Notes: generated by a model not told the origin, from the letters alone. DNA of 64,000 nucleotides from Symbiodinium natans (GCA_905221605.1 CAJNDS010001224.1:1309056-1373055), one strand, 5' to 3'; counted from the first letter of the stretch, positions 35,051 through 45,420 are shown. Translations and numbers: made by a program.

Positions 35051-38000
35051 GCGGTTCGGGGTTTAGGGTTTAGGGTTTAAGGTGTGGTGTGGAGTCCTCC
35101 TGCAGCAAAAGGGGTTTTTCAGGGCTTAAACTTATATGAGGGGTTGAGGAGGGGTCGAAACCCTTGAAACATATTTGCATCAGCCTTTCTGCGATGACTA
35201 AGGCAATCTACAGATGAACTCTTTTGCTCCATATGTTGCCCTGTAGCGCCTGCCGTGGCAAGAAAACGGCCAAACCCTGGACCCAAACTCCGATCCACCA
35301 AAAAACCCAAGCTTCAAGCCCCGGTTCAGGGTTTAGGGTGTAGGGTTTGGGGTTTAGGGTTTGGGGTTTAGGGTTTAGGGTTTAGGGCTTCTTGGAGGAC
35401 TTCAAGGTGCCAACGCTGGCTCTGGGAAGAGGCTGCCGAGGCCGTGGTATCAAATCTACGCCCCTTGGGCTGTTGAGCTGGCTTGGAGGCTCCTTCTCGT
35501 GACCCTATATACAGTAAACCCTTGCAATAAGGAACCCCATAAGGGACCCAAGGAGAACCACCCTGTGTAGGGTTGAGGGTTGGGACGTTCCCCCCTGTAC
35601 TAACAGTCTTTACAAAATGATTATGATGAGAGGGGGGGGGCACTATAATCCATTCAGGGTTCCCCCTTATACTGACAGTCCTTTTTAGTGATTTTGATAA
35701 GGGAGGGGGGGGCGGTACTACAAATAGGGAGCGAATCCGCCATGTCAGTACGTGAGCAGCACGGTTTCCTACCAAAGCATGAACCCTAAACTCTACACCC
35801 AAAAGCATTCATGGTGGTTGGGTTTAGGTTTAAGAGGTTTGGGGTTTGCGGAGCCTGGTAGGGCACACAAGAGGGTCTTATAATTCACAGAGATATATGA
35901 ACTACCCCAAATACCCGTTCTCATCACGTGGGCCCCTTATGTTGTATGCTTAGGCCATATTATAGGCGTCTGGCACCCTCTTTTTTCCTCTCACAGAAGC
36001 AAGGAGAGCAACGTCAAGACGATCATCTTCTACTCGCTGAGCGCCGTCGTCGTGATCGGCTTCCTTGGCGACAAGTGCCAGGACTCAAGGAGAACCCAAA
36101 CCCTGCCCAAACCCCCCAAAGTATGCAAAAAAACAAATGTCCCTTTTTACCCTAACTCCTAAACCCTAAACCCTAAACCCTGGGTTGTGGCAATTTTTAC
36201 ATTCCTTGCTGTGCAGGCAGCCCCTTGAAAAAACCCCTGGGAGGAGTGCAGATCCTGCCCAGGAGGAAACCAAAGCTCCCAAACATTCTGGCACTCCCCG
36301 CCACCCCCTTCCCCCCGAAAAAATTCTGATCCTAAGCCCTAAACCCTAAACCCTAAACCCTAAACCCTAAACCCTACGAGACCCGGAGCCCCAAGCCCCA
36401 GGTATTACGAGCACCTCCGGCTCCGGCGGAAGAGCGCGCGCACCACGTCGCAGACGCGGAAGCAGGACCTCCCCCCCCCAGCTGAGAGAAGCGCATCGAG
36501 GGTTTGAGGGGTTTAGGGTTTAGGGTTTAGGGTTTAGGGTTTAGGGTTCAGCATCTCATGTCCAAGTATTCACTAAGTCAAGCTCGCTACTCTGGTATTG
36601 AAAATCTACCCACCCACCCATTGGATCCCGTATCATCAGGAAAAGATTTTAGTTTCCTAATTTCTGTTAATCAAAATGGTAAGCCCCAAACGCACCACTA
36701 AGCAAAACACTCCTAAACCCTAAAATCCAAGGCCCAGTAGGCCCTAAACCCTAAAGCCCAAGGCCCAATAGGCAAACCCGAAAGCCCAAAGCCTAGCCCC
36801 TAAATCCTAAAGTCCAAGGCCAGTGGCCCCTAAACCCTAAAGCCCAAGGCCCAGTGGCCCTAAAACCTACTCAGTAGCCCTTTTTTCCTAAAGCCCAACG
36901 CTCAGTAGGCCTAGAACCTTTCCCAAGGCCAGTGAGGGCCCCTAAATCCTAAAGCCCAAGACCCAGTAGACCCTAAAACCTACAGACCAAGGCCCAGTAG
37001 GCCCTAAAACCTAAAGCCCAAGACCAGTGACCCCTAAATCCTGAAGCCCAAGGCCCACTAGGCCCTTAAAACCTATAGCCCAAGCCCCAGTAGGCCCTAA
37101 AACCTAAAGGCCAGTGGCCCCGAAATCCTAAAGCCCAAAGCCCAGTTAAAACCTAAAGCCCAAGGCCAGTGGCCCTTAAATCCTAAAGCCCAAGGCCCAG
37201 TAGGCCCTAAAATCCAAAGCCCAAGGCTCAGCCCTAAAACCTAAAGCCCAAGGCCCAGTAGGCCCTAAAACCTAAGGCCCAAGACCAGTGACCCCTAAAT
37301 CCTAAAGCCCAAGGCCCTGTAGGCAAGCCCAAGGCCAAGTAAGCCTTAAAACCTAAAGCCCAAGGCCCAGCAGGCCCTAAAACCAAAAGCCCAAGGCCAG
37401 TGGCCCCTAAATCCTAAAGCCCAAGGCCCAGTAGGCCCTAAAACCGAAAGCCCAAGGCCCAGTAGGAGCTCCTCTCACTCTTCTTTTGGGAGAGACTTTG
37501 CAAAGTCGCTTCGCCCTTCTGCCCAAGCAGTTGGAGGGAGAAGCAAGGGATCTTCGCAAGAAGCGGAAGTCCAATGTCATGGATTCTGGACACCTGGTGC
37601 AGCAGGAACAGGCTAGGTGTGCTACGCGAAGCATCAGCTGCTTTTCAAGTGCACCTTCAGCCATAGCCGTGCCTTTCCCAGACGCCCCAGTGTCGGAAGC
37701 GGACAAGGTGGCCAAGAATGCCAAGAAGCTCCGGCTCATGGAAGTCACTGCCGAAGAGATTCTTTCCCAGCCACATGTCTGCGGCGCATTCTCCCCAAAC
37801 CCTAAACCTTAAACCCTACAAACCCTAACACGGTTTAGGGCCTGTTTAGGGTCTAGGGGGCTTTGAGGGCCCCGGATCCTCACGCTACTAGTAAGGCAGG
37901 AGCCTTATCCATCAACCCCCAACCGTGCACCCAAACACCCAAAACACCCCGAAACCCTGAATCTTTGGTCGCCCAGTGGTGCCCTTTCACCCTTTCACAA

Positions 38001-39067
38001 AGTAATCAACCCCAGTTTAGGGTTCAGGTTTTAGGGTTTAGGGTTTAGGGTTTAAGGTTTGGGGGCTCAGGGGAGTTGAGGGTTTCGGGGTGCAAGGGTT
38101 TAGGCAGGTTTAGAGCTTCTAACCCGAAACTCTCAACCTTGAACCAGAAATCCTACACCCTAAAGCCCAACCCCTAAAAGCGCACCCTTATTGTAATAAT
38201 GTTACTGAGCTGCCAAGAATCTCAACCACAGGAACCACCTTCCCAAGGAATGTGCCTTGGATCAGAAGAGGGCTCCTTTTGGTGAATTTAGCCATGTTCT
38301 TTCATCAAGAGGCCTTTGGCTCTCGGGGTCCCATAGAACGAGTTGGGGCTCTACCCTAAACCCTAAACCCTAAACCCTAAACCCTAAACCCTAGGATTTA
38401 GGACCTTCGTTGTTTGGAGGAGAGGCCGCTGGACACCGGCCGGCAGGAGGCCAGGGCAAGAAAAGAAGTAGACACCCTAAACCCGAAATCCTAAACCCTA
38501 AACCCTAAACCCTAAACCCTAAACCCTAAACCCTAAACCCTAAACCCTAAACCCCCGGTGCTCCAAGCCGGGTGCTGACGACAGGGCCTGAACCTTGAGA
38601 CCCTTTTTTGTGGTAGGGTCCGCACAAACCCTTGATACAGCCTTGTTAGGAGTTTGTTCTTATTTTTCGTTAATGAGATAAAACCAAAGGGAATATTAAC
38701 ATTTTCGTATGAAGTTTCGGGACTATCGCCTAGTACAGCATGTAGAAGGGGTCCCCCCTGCCCCCCCCCCCCCCAAAGAAGCAGGTTCTGGGGGAGGATC
38801 ACGTATGGGTCGTGTTGCACGGGTTCGCTTCCAACCTGTTGGTTTTGGCACCACCTTTCGTTGCTGCTCCGTTCTGACATGGTTGCTGGTTCCCGGGTTG
38901 AGGGTTTAGGGCTTTTGGGGTTCAGGGTTCAGGGTTTAGGGTTTAGGGCTTAGGGTCTGACATGTGTGCACGAAGTTGCAAAGGTGGAGGCCAGTCAGGC
39001 TGAAGCTCAGCCTGTTGTGTCAGTTGAGGCCTTGTTGGCTGATGAGGGCCACAGCAAGGAAGAGTAA
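34956..39067 (+). CDS. possible signal-peptide/single-TM protein gene (locus of islands)
   Basis: Seven islands in order on +. 34956-35050: ATG with a classic signal peptide (MRLRLWVLSTLFAGGALASG). 35386-35499: FLEDFKVPTLALGRG. 35997-36081 after TTCCTCTCACAG: SKESNVKTIIFYSLSAVVVI, a membrane helix. 36402-36470 after CCCCAG: YYEHLRLRRKSARTTSQTRK, a basic tail. About 37480-37798: a long hydrophilic exon. 38402-38475: LEERPLDTGRQEARARKEV. 38954-39067: VHEVAKVEASQAEAQPVVSV and a TAA stop. Signal peptide, helix, basic tail is a sensible type I membrane layout, but linkage of the last three islands to the first four is inference; they could be another gene. Function unknown. Confidence 0.45.
35997..36081 (+). 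CDS. exon with membrane helix
   Basis: Strong acceptor (TTTTTTCCTCTCACAG). Encodes SKESNVKTIIFYSLSAVVVI then GFLGDKC; possible GA donor CCAG|GACTC. Confidence 0.65.
36716..37466. repeat. satellite of CCTAAAGCCCAAGGCCCAGTAGG units
   Basis: About 750 bp of imperfect tandem repeats built from AAAGCCCAAGGCCCAGTAGG and CCCTAAAACCT, with alternating forms (CCAGTGGCCCCTAAATCC). The unit contains a CCCTAAA-like portion, so it probably grew out of a telomere-like tract. Confidence 0.95.
37480..37798 (+). CDS. long exon, hydrophilic protein segment
   Basis: Open for over 100 codons directly after the satellite. Polar and charged: LLPKQLEGEARDLRKKRKSN, FPDAPVSEADKVAKNAKKLR, LMEVTAEEILSQPHVCG. Ends against CCCCAAACCCTAAA. 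No domain recognised; much longer than neighbouring islands, so coding is likely. Confidence 0.65.
37965..38219. mobile_element. family F element split by a telomere-like tract
   Basis: Left part TTGGTCGCCCAGTGGTGCCC to AAAGTAATCAACCCC, right part GCGCACCCTTATTGTAATAA to GAGCTGCCAAGAA. About 160 bp of telomere-like DNA lie between (38016-38178); its first half is TTTAGGG-type and its second half CCCTAAA-type. Confidence 0.75.
38954..39067 (+). CDS. terminal exon with stop
   Basis: Acceptor GGGCTTAG|GGT is itself a telomere-like unit. Encodes EVAKVEASQAEAQPVVSVEA, LLADEGHSKEE and TAA. Good open frame, acidic alanine/glutamate-rich tail. Confidence 0.6.
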   Translation, partial: GLTCVHEVAKVEASQAEAQPVVSVEALLADEGHSKEE

Positions 39068-40140
39068 AGCTCGTACAGGACTGGTGTTTTGAGGAGGCCA
39101 TGGTTTCCTCGGCTGTAGAAACTCAGTTTCTCATCAAAGGTGATCTGAGTTTCGAGAGTTTGAAAAGATGCAACTGACTGTGACATGTGCCGCTCTGTAC
39201 GTTCGGCTGAGTATGTACGTGCTGTTGCGAGGTGCTTGCAGAAGCGATCAAGACAGTGATCCGGCGCAGGGGTCCAGATGCTTGACAACGAGACGTGAGA
39301 GTCAGCGCAAGGACGCGACGCCAGGTAGCTTTAGGCATTGCAGCGGTGCATGAGCACACTAGCACACGAGACCTAGCCTGACATACAGGCAAGCAGGGTG
39401 TTGCAAAAGCAAAAAGGCATGTCTGAGGAGTTAGCCTGACGTTGGCCCAACCCTGCTGTTTGCCGAGATTTCGCCGTGGAATGCGGGGGGCTGTACTCAA
39501 GCACTCATCTTAACTTCCGAAGCATGAATCTTCTAGGCCCTAAGGGCTTCAGGGGGCGCGCGAGCCTGTTGGAAAACAAAGGTGTGGAGAAGGAGGGTTG
39601 ATGAGAAGGGTCCTCATCCTCATCCTGGCAACCAGCACCTTCAAACGCCAAAAAACAAACCTCCTTCTCCCCCATCCAAAGCCTGAACCCAAAACCCTGA
39701 AAACCCTAGGCACCCTCATTCGCTATAACCTAGAGCCCTAAAACCAGCCCTCAGTCTTCCTTGGAGGTTACCCGAAGTACATCACCATAGGTTTATATGA
39801 TGTTATATGTACATCTACCAACATTTGCTACTTAGACCTGCCCACGAACCTCCAAGTAGAGCCCTATCTACATACATGCATACATAGCTTCACACGCAGA
39901 TACGCATACGTACGGAGACCCCCCAATGTCCCTTATATGAAGGAAGATAGTCGTTAAACCATCTACGGAACCTTCTTCTGTTCTTGAGAATATTTGATTA
40001 AGGGGTATAGGAGTGCTTGGGTGCACACAGATCACGGCGCGTGGGCGTTCACTGGCGTGAGCTTGCCGCACTTGAGGGAACTACTCGGCACAAGTGCCCA
40101 CATCACAGGACGTCCAGGGTGGGATCTCTTTACAGAGCCG
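39068..40140. other. intergenic interval
   Basis: Frames on both strands (39123-39500 minus, 39168-39353 plus) overlap without clear protein character. A diverged family B element (39760-39858) and a family D element (39921-40021) precede the next gene. Confidence 0.5.
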
Positions 40141-40563
40141 ATGGGGCGCTATCATTCAGTGTTCCTAAGCATGGCTTTCGCACAGATGCTGGAAATCCGG
40201 GCGGCCATATGCGAGAACTGGAATGAAACCCAGTGCGCCAGCATGAACGACGGCGGTTGCAGCTGCTACTGGAACACCACAACTTGTGCAAAAAACACCT
40301 CCGACTGCAGTGGCGTTGGCATCACGTCTGTGGGTGACAATTGCACGCTGACTGGTGGCGAAGTTGTGAGTGATGGATGGACTGGCCAGGACACGGGTAG
40401 CAATTGCTGCAACTCTTGCACCTGTTCACAAGGGATGCTGGCTTGCACCGAAATCGGATGCATGGACAGCTGCGACCTTACAATCAGCAGCCAGTCTCGT
40501 CGATCCTTGGCTGGAAGCCTTGCATTGGCAATGCCGCTGTTCTTCACGCGGACACGCGCATAG
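40141..40563 (+). CDS. small secreted cysteine-rich (VWC/pacifastin-like) protein, 140 aa
   Basis: Intronless frame starting at ATG 40141, five bases after a good acceptor (GGATCTCTTTACAG), probably the trans-splice site. Residues 1-20 are a plausible signal peptide (MGRYHSVFLSMAFAQMLEIR). The body has about 16 cysteines, including NWNETQCASM, CSCYWNTTTC and a module C-TLTGGEVVSDGWTGQD then NCCNSCTCSQGMLACTEIGC, whose spacing resembles von Willebrand C or pacifastin domains. The C-terminus (SLAGSLALAMPLFF) is hydrophobic and could be a GPI-attachment signal. Likely extracellular; partner unknown. The frame is open upstream to 39994, but that part lies in a MITE. Confidence 0.7.
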   Translation: MGRYHSVFLSMAFAQMLEIRAAICENWNETQCASMNDGGCSCYWNTTTCAKNTSDCSGVGITSVGDNCTLTGGEVVSDGWTGQDTGSNCCNSCTCSQGMLACTEIGCMDSCDLTISSQSRRSLAGSLALAMPLFFTRTRA

Positions 40564-41012
40564 TTGTAGTGTGTAGCTACCATGCACGCGGTGATACACC
40601 GCATAGGTGCTTTCTTTTGGTTTGGAGCAGATGTCGGAGACAGTGCACAACGACCAGCCAGTCTGGGACACTGACGGGCCAGGAGCGTCCGAAAAAGTGC
40701 GAACCGCTGTAGCAAAGTTTTAGTGCTGTAGCTTGGCAGAAAGCGTAGGATGTAGTGCATGCGCGAATACGGGCGGGTTATGCTACATGCAGGACTACCA
40801 AGTAGTGTAGAATCACCCCACCGTGCCCCAGTGTTCAGGGACCGACACAATGACAGCGTTGTGTGGGTCGAGCAGAATGGTCTTACGGGACGATACTTGA
40901 TGTCCAGTTTAAGTCACATCAGCCCGTAAGATTTCACATCAAAATACCACATCACCCAAGTACACAGGGGATTCGCAAAAAAAACACATCGCTCGCAAGA
41001 AATATAAGACCC

Positions 41013-41156
41013 ACTTGGAGGTTCATGGTACTTGTTATCCAAGTATAACTGTACCTATAACTGTACTTATAACCACATGAGGGCACTTAAGGGGCTTATA
41101 AGTGGGTTGTATGTACAGCTAGAATTGGTTAGTATGTACCTTGAACCTCCAAGCAA
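41013..41156. mobile_element. palindromic MITE, family A, copy 3
   Basis: CACTTGGAGGTTCATGGTAC at the left and GTACCTTGAACCTCCAAGCA at the right; shorter loop than copies 1-2. An exon-like island begins right after its CAAG end. Confidence 0.85.
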
Positions 41157-41157
41157 G

Positions 41158-41266
41158 ACAAGGCTGCCGCCAGGGAGCTATCACCTTGCGCATACCGCCG
41201 ATTTCGGTCTGAGGCAGGCCCAAGTTGATTTGGAATTCCGAATGTCGTGGTTTTCGCAAAAGAGAG
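41158..41266 (+). CDS. exon-like island following family A element
   Basis: Acceptor AAGCAAG|ACA is the end of the MITE; GT donor AGAGAG|GTGAAC. Encodes RLPPGSYHLAHTADFGLRQA and QVDLEFRMSWFSQK. Good splice sites both ends; family unknown. Confidence 0.55.
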
Positions 41267-41396
41267 GTGAACGAATTCTATGGGCCCCATGTATATATAT
41301 ATATACATATATGTATATATATATATGTAATATATATATATATATATATTGTGAACCTATATAACCCAGGGGAACTGAGTTATGTTTATTGCACAG

Positions 41397-41509
41397 AGGA
41401 CTGGGGGCTTTCGGAGTTGAGCTTCGGTAGAGGAAATCGTTGCGGCCGCAGCTGGGCTTTCGAAAGGCACTTGGGAGAAAGGGCTTCGGGGTTCGGGCTC
41501 AGCTGCTAA
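41397..41509 (+). CDS. exon-like island with stop
   Basis: Acceptor TTATTGCACAG|AGG. Encodes LSELSFGRGNRCGRSWAFER then HLGERASGFG and ends TAA where CCCTAAA repeats start. Confidence 0.45.
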
Positions 41510-41771
41510 ACCCTAAACCCTAAACCCTAAACCCCTAAACCCTAAACCCTAAAACCCTAAAACCCTAAAACCCTAAAACCCTAAACCCCTAAAACCCTAA
41601 ACCCCTAAAACCCTAACACCCTAAAACCCTAGACCCTAAACCCTAAAAACCCTAAAAACCCTAAAACTCTAAAACCCTAAACCCAATTCTTACCTAAGCC
41701 CCCAGCTTTCCGCTGTGGCAAGCATCTAAGCGTTGGAAGCATGGGCCCTGAGTGTGGTCCCTTACCCTTGT

Positions 41772-41968
41772 TCACTTCGAAGTATGGGCCCTTATTCAAA
41801 TGCAGAGTATATAAGGGTTACGTAACAAGGGACCCAAATCAAGGGCCCATACTTAAAGTAGGGTTATAAGTACCCTAAGGGCCCTTATGAAATACAGAGT
41901 ATACAAGGGTTATGTAAAAAGGGACCCACATAAAGGGCCCATACTTAAAGTAGGATGATAAGTACCCT
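41772..41968. repeat. tandem duplication of a ~95-bp element
   Basis: Two copies of a block running GTATATAAGGGTTACGTAAC, AAGGGCCCATACTTAAAGTA, AGTACCCT. The second has GTATACAAGGGTTATGTAAA. Its arms (GGGCCC) are partly inverted. Confidence 0.8.
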
Positions 41969-42245
41969 CAGCAGAGTCCTTGGGGGACCACGCCGGGGAG
42001 CCTTGGTAACCTCGATCCTCGAAATCAGCACGCGACTCAGGGTGATTAGGGTTGAGGGTTTAGGGTTTGGGGTTTAGGGTTTAGGGTTTAGGTTGAGGGT
42101 TTAGGGTTTGCCTTCAGTCCAGTGGCAAAAAGGGTTTAGGGTTTAGGGTCAGGGTGGAGTCCGTGAAAGAGGTTTGCCACAGGGTTCAGGGGGGTCCGTC
42201 ATGATTTACGGTTTAGGGTTCAGGGGGTGTGCATGATTCAAGCCT

Positions 42246-42366
42246 ACTGGTTGTTTCTGTAGTAGGGAATGATGAATTTCGCACGGTATGTTCCCCCAGT
42301 ATGACCCAAAAAAGGAGAACATCGGGTACCCCTAGTTCCACAATTCCCTACTAAGAACCAGTCCTT
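42246..42366. mobile_element. MITE-like element, family M
   Basis: Single copy with inverted ends TACTGGTTGTTTCTGTAGTA/GGGAATG and CATTCCC-like CAATTCCCTACTAAGAACCAGT. An open stretch (SLEEILMRIDNIITPQKPKQ) follows directly at 42367. Confidence 0.6.
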
Positions 42367-42650
42367 GGAAGAGATCTTGATGCGCATAGACAATATCATA
42401 ACTCCTCAAAAGCCTAAGCAACCCCAGAAATAAGTCCTCAAGCAGACCCACAGGGTCTAGGGTTTAAGGGTTTAGGGTTTAGGGTTTAGGGACCAAGGGT
42501 TGGTCCCTAACAAGGGTCCCTCCGTCTCTCCGTGTCGGGTTTTGGGGTGTTATAGGGTTTGGAGGACTCGACTCTCATCTAAAGCCACTCCGCGCCACCA
42601 GACCCGCAAGCTTGGCAGGTACCCAAAGTGACACAACAGATGACTGCAGA

Positions 42651-42706
42651 GGGTTTAGGGTTTAGGGTTTAGGGTTTAGGGTTTAGGGTTTAGGGTTACG
42701 TTTAGG
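42651..42706 (-). repeat. TTTAGGG array flanked by 10-bp direct repeats
   Basis: The array is bracketed by TGACTGCAGA at 42641-42650 and 42707-42716, exact copies that contain a 3' splice-like CTGCAG. Confidence 0.85.
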
Positions 42707-42714
42707 TGACTGCA

Positions 42715-42772
42715 GACTGATGTGTACATTCTTAGCCCGGCCGTGTCGTTGAACGACAGCCGACGGGCTGGG
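42715..42772 (+). CDS. exon-like island between array and family D element
   Basis: After GACTGCAG; encodes TDVYILSPAVSLNDSRRAG with GT donor at GGGTAG. A family D element (42778-42880) follows. Confidence 0.45.
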
Positions 42773-42900
42773 TAGATCCAGAGAGCCCAATACCACGTGC
42801 TGAAACCAGATACCTTAAAGATCTCTGAATGATATGGGGATCCTTATGATGACTTAGGCATATTCCCTAAACTAAACCCCAAATTGGCAAAGGGGGGTAG

Positions 42901-42995
42901 AGTACGGATCCGACATCCTAATCTTTCATTGCCTGGAAGCCTGTTTTGACCTAGTACGTCTACTGAGATACTTGAAACCCTATAATATCCAACTT
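42901..42995 (+). CDS. exon-like island
   Basis: Acceptor GGGGTAG|AGT; encodes YGSDILIFHCLEACFDLVRL and LRYLKPYNIQLT. Helical, amphipathic; unknown. Confidence 0.4.
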
Positions 42996-43139
42996 ACTAG
43001 CCCTAAACCCTAAACGCTAAACCCTAAACCCTAAACCCTAAACCCGAAACCCGAAACCCTAAACCCTAAACGCAAAAAAAAAAAACCTAATCCCTAAACC
43101 CTAAACCCTAATTACTCAGTCAGGGCTTCCAAGCGAGAG

Positions 43140-43222
43140 GGTACGGGACTCTCTGGGCCATCTGCATCCTGCTGCGATGTGCGGCGAAGGCCTCACGCCT
43201 CCGAGACAAAGAGTCGACCCCA
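43140..43222 (+). CDS. exon-like island
   Basis: Encodes YGTLWAICILLRCAAKASRL then RDKEST. Partly hydrophobic. Family D half-copy follows at 43226. Confidence 0.35.
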
Positions 43223-43225
43223 GGC

Positions 43226-43387
43226 TTCCAGAGAGCCCAGCACCCCTTAATGAAGGTTAGGGTTTAGGGTTTAGGGTTTAGGGTTTAGGGTTTAGGGTTT
43301 AGGGTTTAGGGTTTAGGGTTTAGGGTTTAGGGTTTAGGGTTTAGGGTTTAGGGTTTAGGGTTTAGGGTTTAGGGTTTAGGGTTTAGA
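43226..43387. repeat. family D left arm abutting a TTTAGGG array
   Basis: TCCAGAGAGCCCAGCACCCC and TTAATGAAGG, then immediately about 19 TTTAGGG units (43256-43387). The right half of the element is absent, so the array begins exactly within the MITE. Confidence 0.85.
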
Positions 43388-43852
43388 GTTTAGAGTTTGG
43401 GGTTGGGGGTTGGGGGTTTGGGGGTTGGGGGTTTGGGGTTTGGGGTTTGTGGGTTAAAGTACCGGCTGGTTTACCAGTGGTTTGTTTGACCCAGGGTGTC
43501 TGTCCTTGCGTTTCCCGGTTTCAAGACCGGATCGGTCCTGCGAACTCTAAAGCCTGCATTAGCTAGAAAACCCTAAATCCTCAACCCTAAACCCTAAACC
43601 GCTTTGAAATAGTTCCGACGGTTCGGAACAGTTCCCAACTGTTTGGGGCTGTTTCTAAACAGGCTCCAAGAATGCTCACAGTTCCTGAGAGTTGCCTGAT
43701 GGCTCGGGCATCCCAACGTTTAGAGTTTGGGGTTTGCGGTTTAGGGTCTAGGCACCATGCCCGTCACCAAGTCATAGTTGCAAAATGCAACATGCCTGCA
43801 ATCATTCGAATTATACACAATTATACAATATAGTCAGAAGAATAATATCAAT

Positions 43853-43947
43853 ACTTGGAGGTTTATGTGTACTTTTTCGTAGGGTTGTAGGCATGCTATC
43901 TATTTCGTGTAGCCCTACTTATCACTACCCATGAGCCTCCAAGTAAG
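43853..43947. mobile_element. MITE-like element, family B
   Basis: TACTTGGAGGTTTATGTGTA at the left and CTACCCATGAGCCTCCAAGTA at the right. Confidence 0.75.
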
Positions 43948-44634
43948 GGATCCTCGTTCTGACTTAAGGAATACCTTCAACCGTACAGGGATCCTCATTT
44001 ATGATTTGCGGAGCATACCTCAAACCATATGGTGGTTGTTTTCTACGAATTTAAGCATGTTTTTTGGTCCGGGGTGGGGGTGGGTTCCTGTTTTGAAAGG
44101 GCCCGTTTATGAAGGGTACACCAAAAACACAAGCCAGAGTATTGGCCGGATAGGGATCCTCATTCTGAGTTCTGGTATGCTCCTGCATCAAGCGGCGTTG
44201 GGCTGTCCGGGCATTTGCGCATTTGGTACCCTAAACCCCGAGACCAAGCGTAAACCAGACCAACCTAAACCCCAAAGCACATTCCAAACCCAACTGCTTC
44301 CTCTTCGGGGATGGGGGGGACCCTAAACCCTAAACCCTAAAGGCCCTATACCCTACACTTTTTGTTGGTGTGATGAGGGTTTTACTATGGGGTTCTGGGG
44401 CCCGCTTGGTTTATGGTGTTAGTTGTTGAGGGTTTAGGATTTCAGCTTCAGGTGGCGAGGGGGATCTTTTGGGTTTAGGGTTTAGGGTTTAGGGTAGCTG
44501 GATTTGGGGTTTGAGGGATCCTTATGACAGCGGAGCACTTGCTTGAAGCCCTCCTTAAAATGATTTGAAATCCTAAGGCCCAATCCCTAAACCCTAAACC
44601 TAAACCCTAAACCCTAAACCCTAAATCTTGTAAG

Positions 44635-44733
44635 GCAAAGCAGGGAGCCTCAAGGGTTCATATCGGCTTGGAGGCTGCCTGGGTAGATTCCATGGTGTTG
44701 CCTTGTGGATCTCCTAAGACCCAAAACCCGAAG
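44635..44733 (+). CDS. exon-like island
   Basis: Acceptor CTTGTAAG|GCA; encodes KQGASRVHIGLEAAWVDSMV then LPCGSPK. Unknown. Confidence 0.4.
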
Positions 44734-44747
44734 GTTTAGGGTTCATA

Positions 44748-44862
44748 GCGTTCACAGGGTTCATAGGGTTCATAGCGTTCACAGGGTTCACAGGGTTCAC
44801 AGGGTTCATAGGGTTCATAGGGTGCATAGGGTTCACAGGGTTCATAGGGTTCATAGGGTTTG
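44748..44862. repeat. (TTCATAGGG)n/(TTCACAGGG)n tandem repeat
   Basis: About 12 nine-base units with T/C variation, starting within GGTTTAGGG; looks like a mutated, locally amplified telomere unit. Confidence 0.9.
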
Positions 44863-44939
44863 AAAACCTTAAGCCCTCGTGCCCTAAACCCTAAACCCTA
44901 AACCCTAAACCCTAAACCCTAAACCCTAAACCCCAAAAC

Positions 44940-45055
44940 GCAGCTTCTTGGATCGAAAGCGGGGGGTGCCTTTGCCGCCGCCCTCGTGCGTAGGCATGCC
45001 GCGCGACCCAATGCGTCAGGCAGCTGGCTTTGCGTTCCGAGAGCCCAATGTGTGA
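44940..45055 (+). CDS. exon-like island with stop
   Basis: After a CCCTAAA array; encodes SFLDRKRGVPLPPPSCVGMP, RDPMRQAAGFAFREP and TGA. Unknown. Confidence 0.4.
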
Positions 45056-45102
45056 GTGGATGCCTGTAAGGGTGTAGGTTTTAGGGTTTAGGGTTTAGGG
45101 TC

Positions 45103-45221
45103 TACTTGAGAAGGTGCATGGGTACTTATCATGAGGGCTATTTGTACCCTAAACAGGCTTAGAGGTATAGTTGCCATACTTCGAAACCTACTTCTAGCTA
45201 CCCATGAACCTTCCAAGTGCA
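45103..45221. mobile_element. MITE-like element, family B
   Basis: CTACTTGAGAAGGTGCATGG at the left, CTACCCATGAACCTTCCAAG at the right, inner GGTATAGTTGCCATACT. Confidence 0.75.
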
Positions 45222-45274
45222 GTGTCCTAACGAAGAATATTTTTCTTCAGAAGTAAAGACCTGAACCCAAAACC

Positions 45275-45420
45275 TACTTGAAGGTTCATGGTACTCATCA
45301 ACCAATTAAAACTGTACTTATAACTGTACTTATAACCATATTAGAGCTCTTAAGGGGTACTATAAGTACAGTTCTAAGTACAGTTATAATTGGTTAGTAA
45401 GTACCATGAACCTTCAAGTA
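45275..45420. mobile_element. palindromic MITE, family A, copy 4
   Basis: TACTTGAAGGTTCATGGTAC to GTACCATGAACCTTCAAGTA; 146 bp, loop AGAGCTCTTAAGGGG. CCCTAAA repeats begin immediately after. Confidence 0.9.

Noticed and set aside
39123-39500. 125-codon minus-strand frame
   Set aside because: Overlaps plus-strand frames of similar length, no domain, low-complexity character, lies in an intergenic interval after a stop codon.
40266-40850. 194-codon minus-strand frame
   Set aside because: Shadow of the Cys-rich + strand gene at 40141-40563, which has signal peptide and cysteine pattern.
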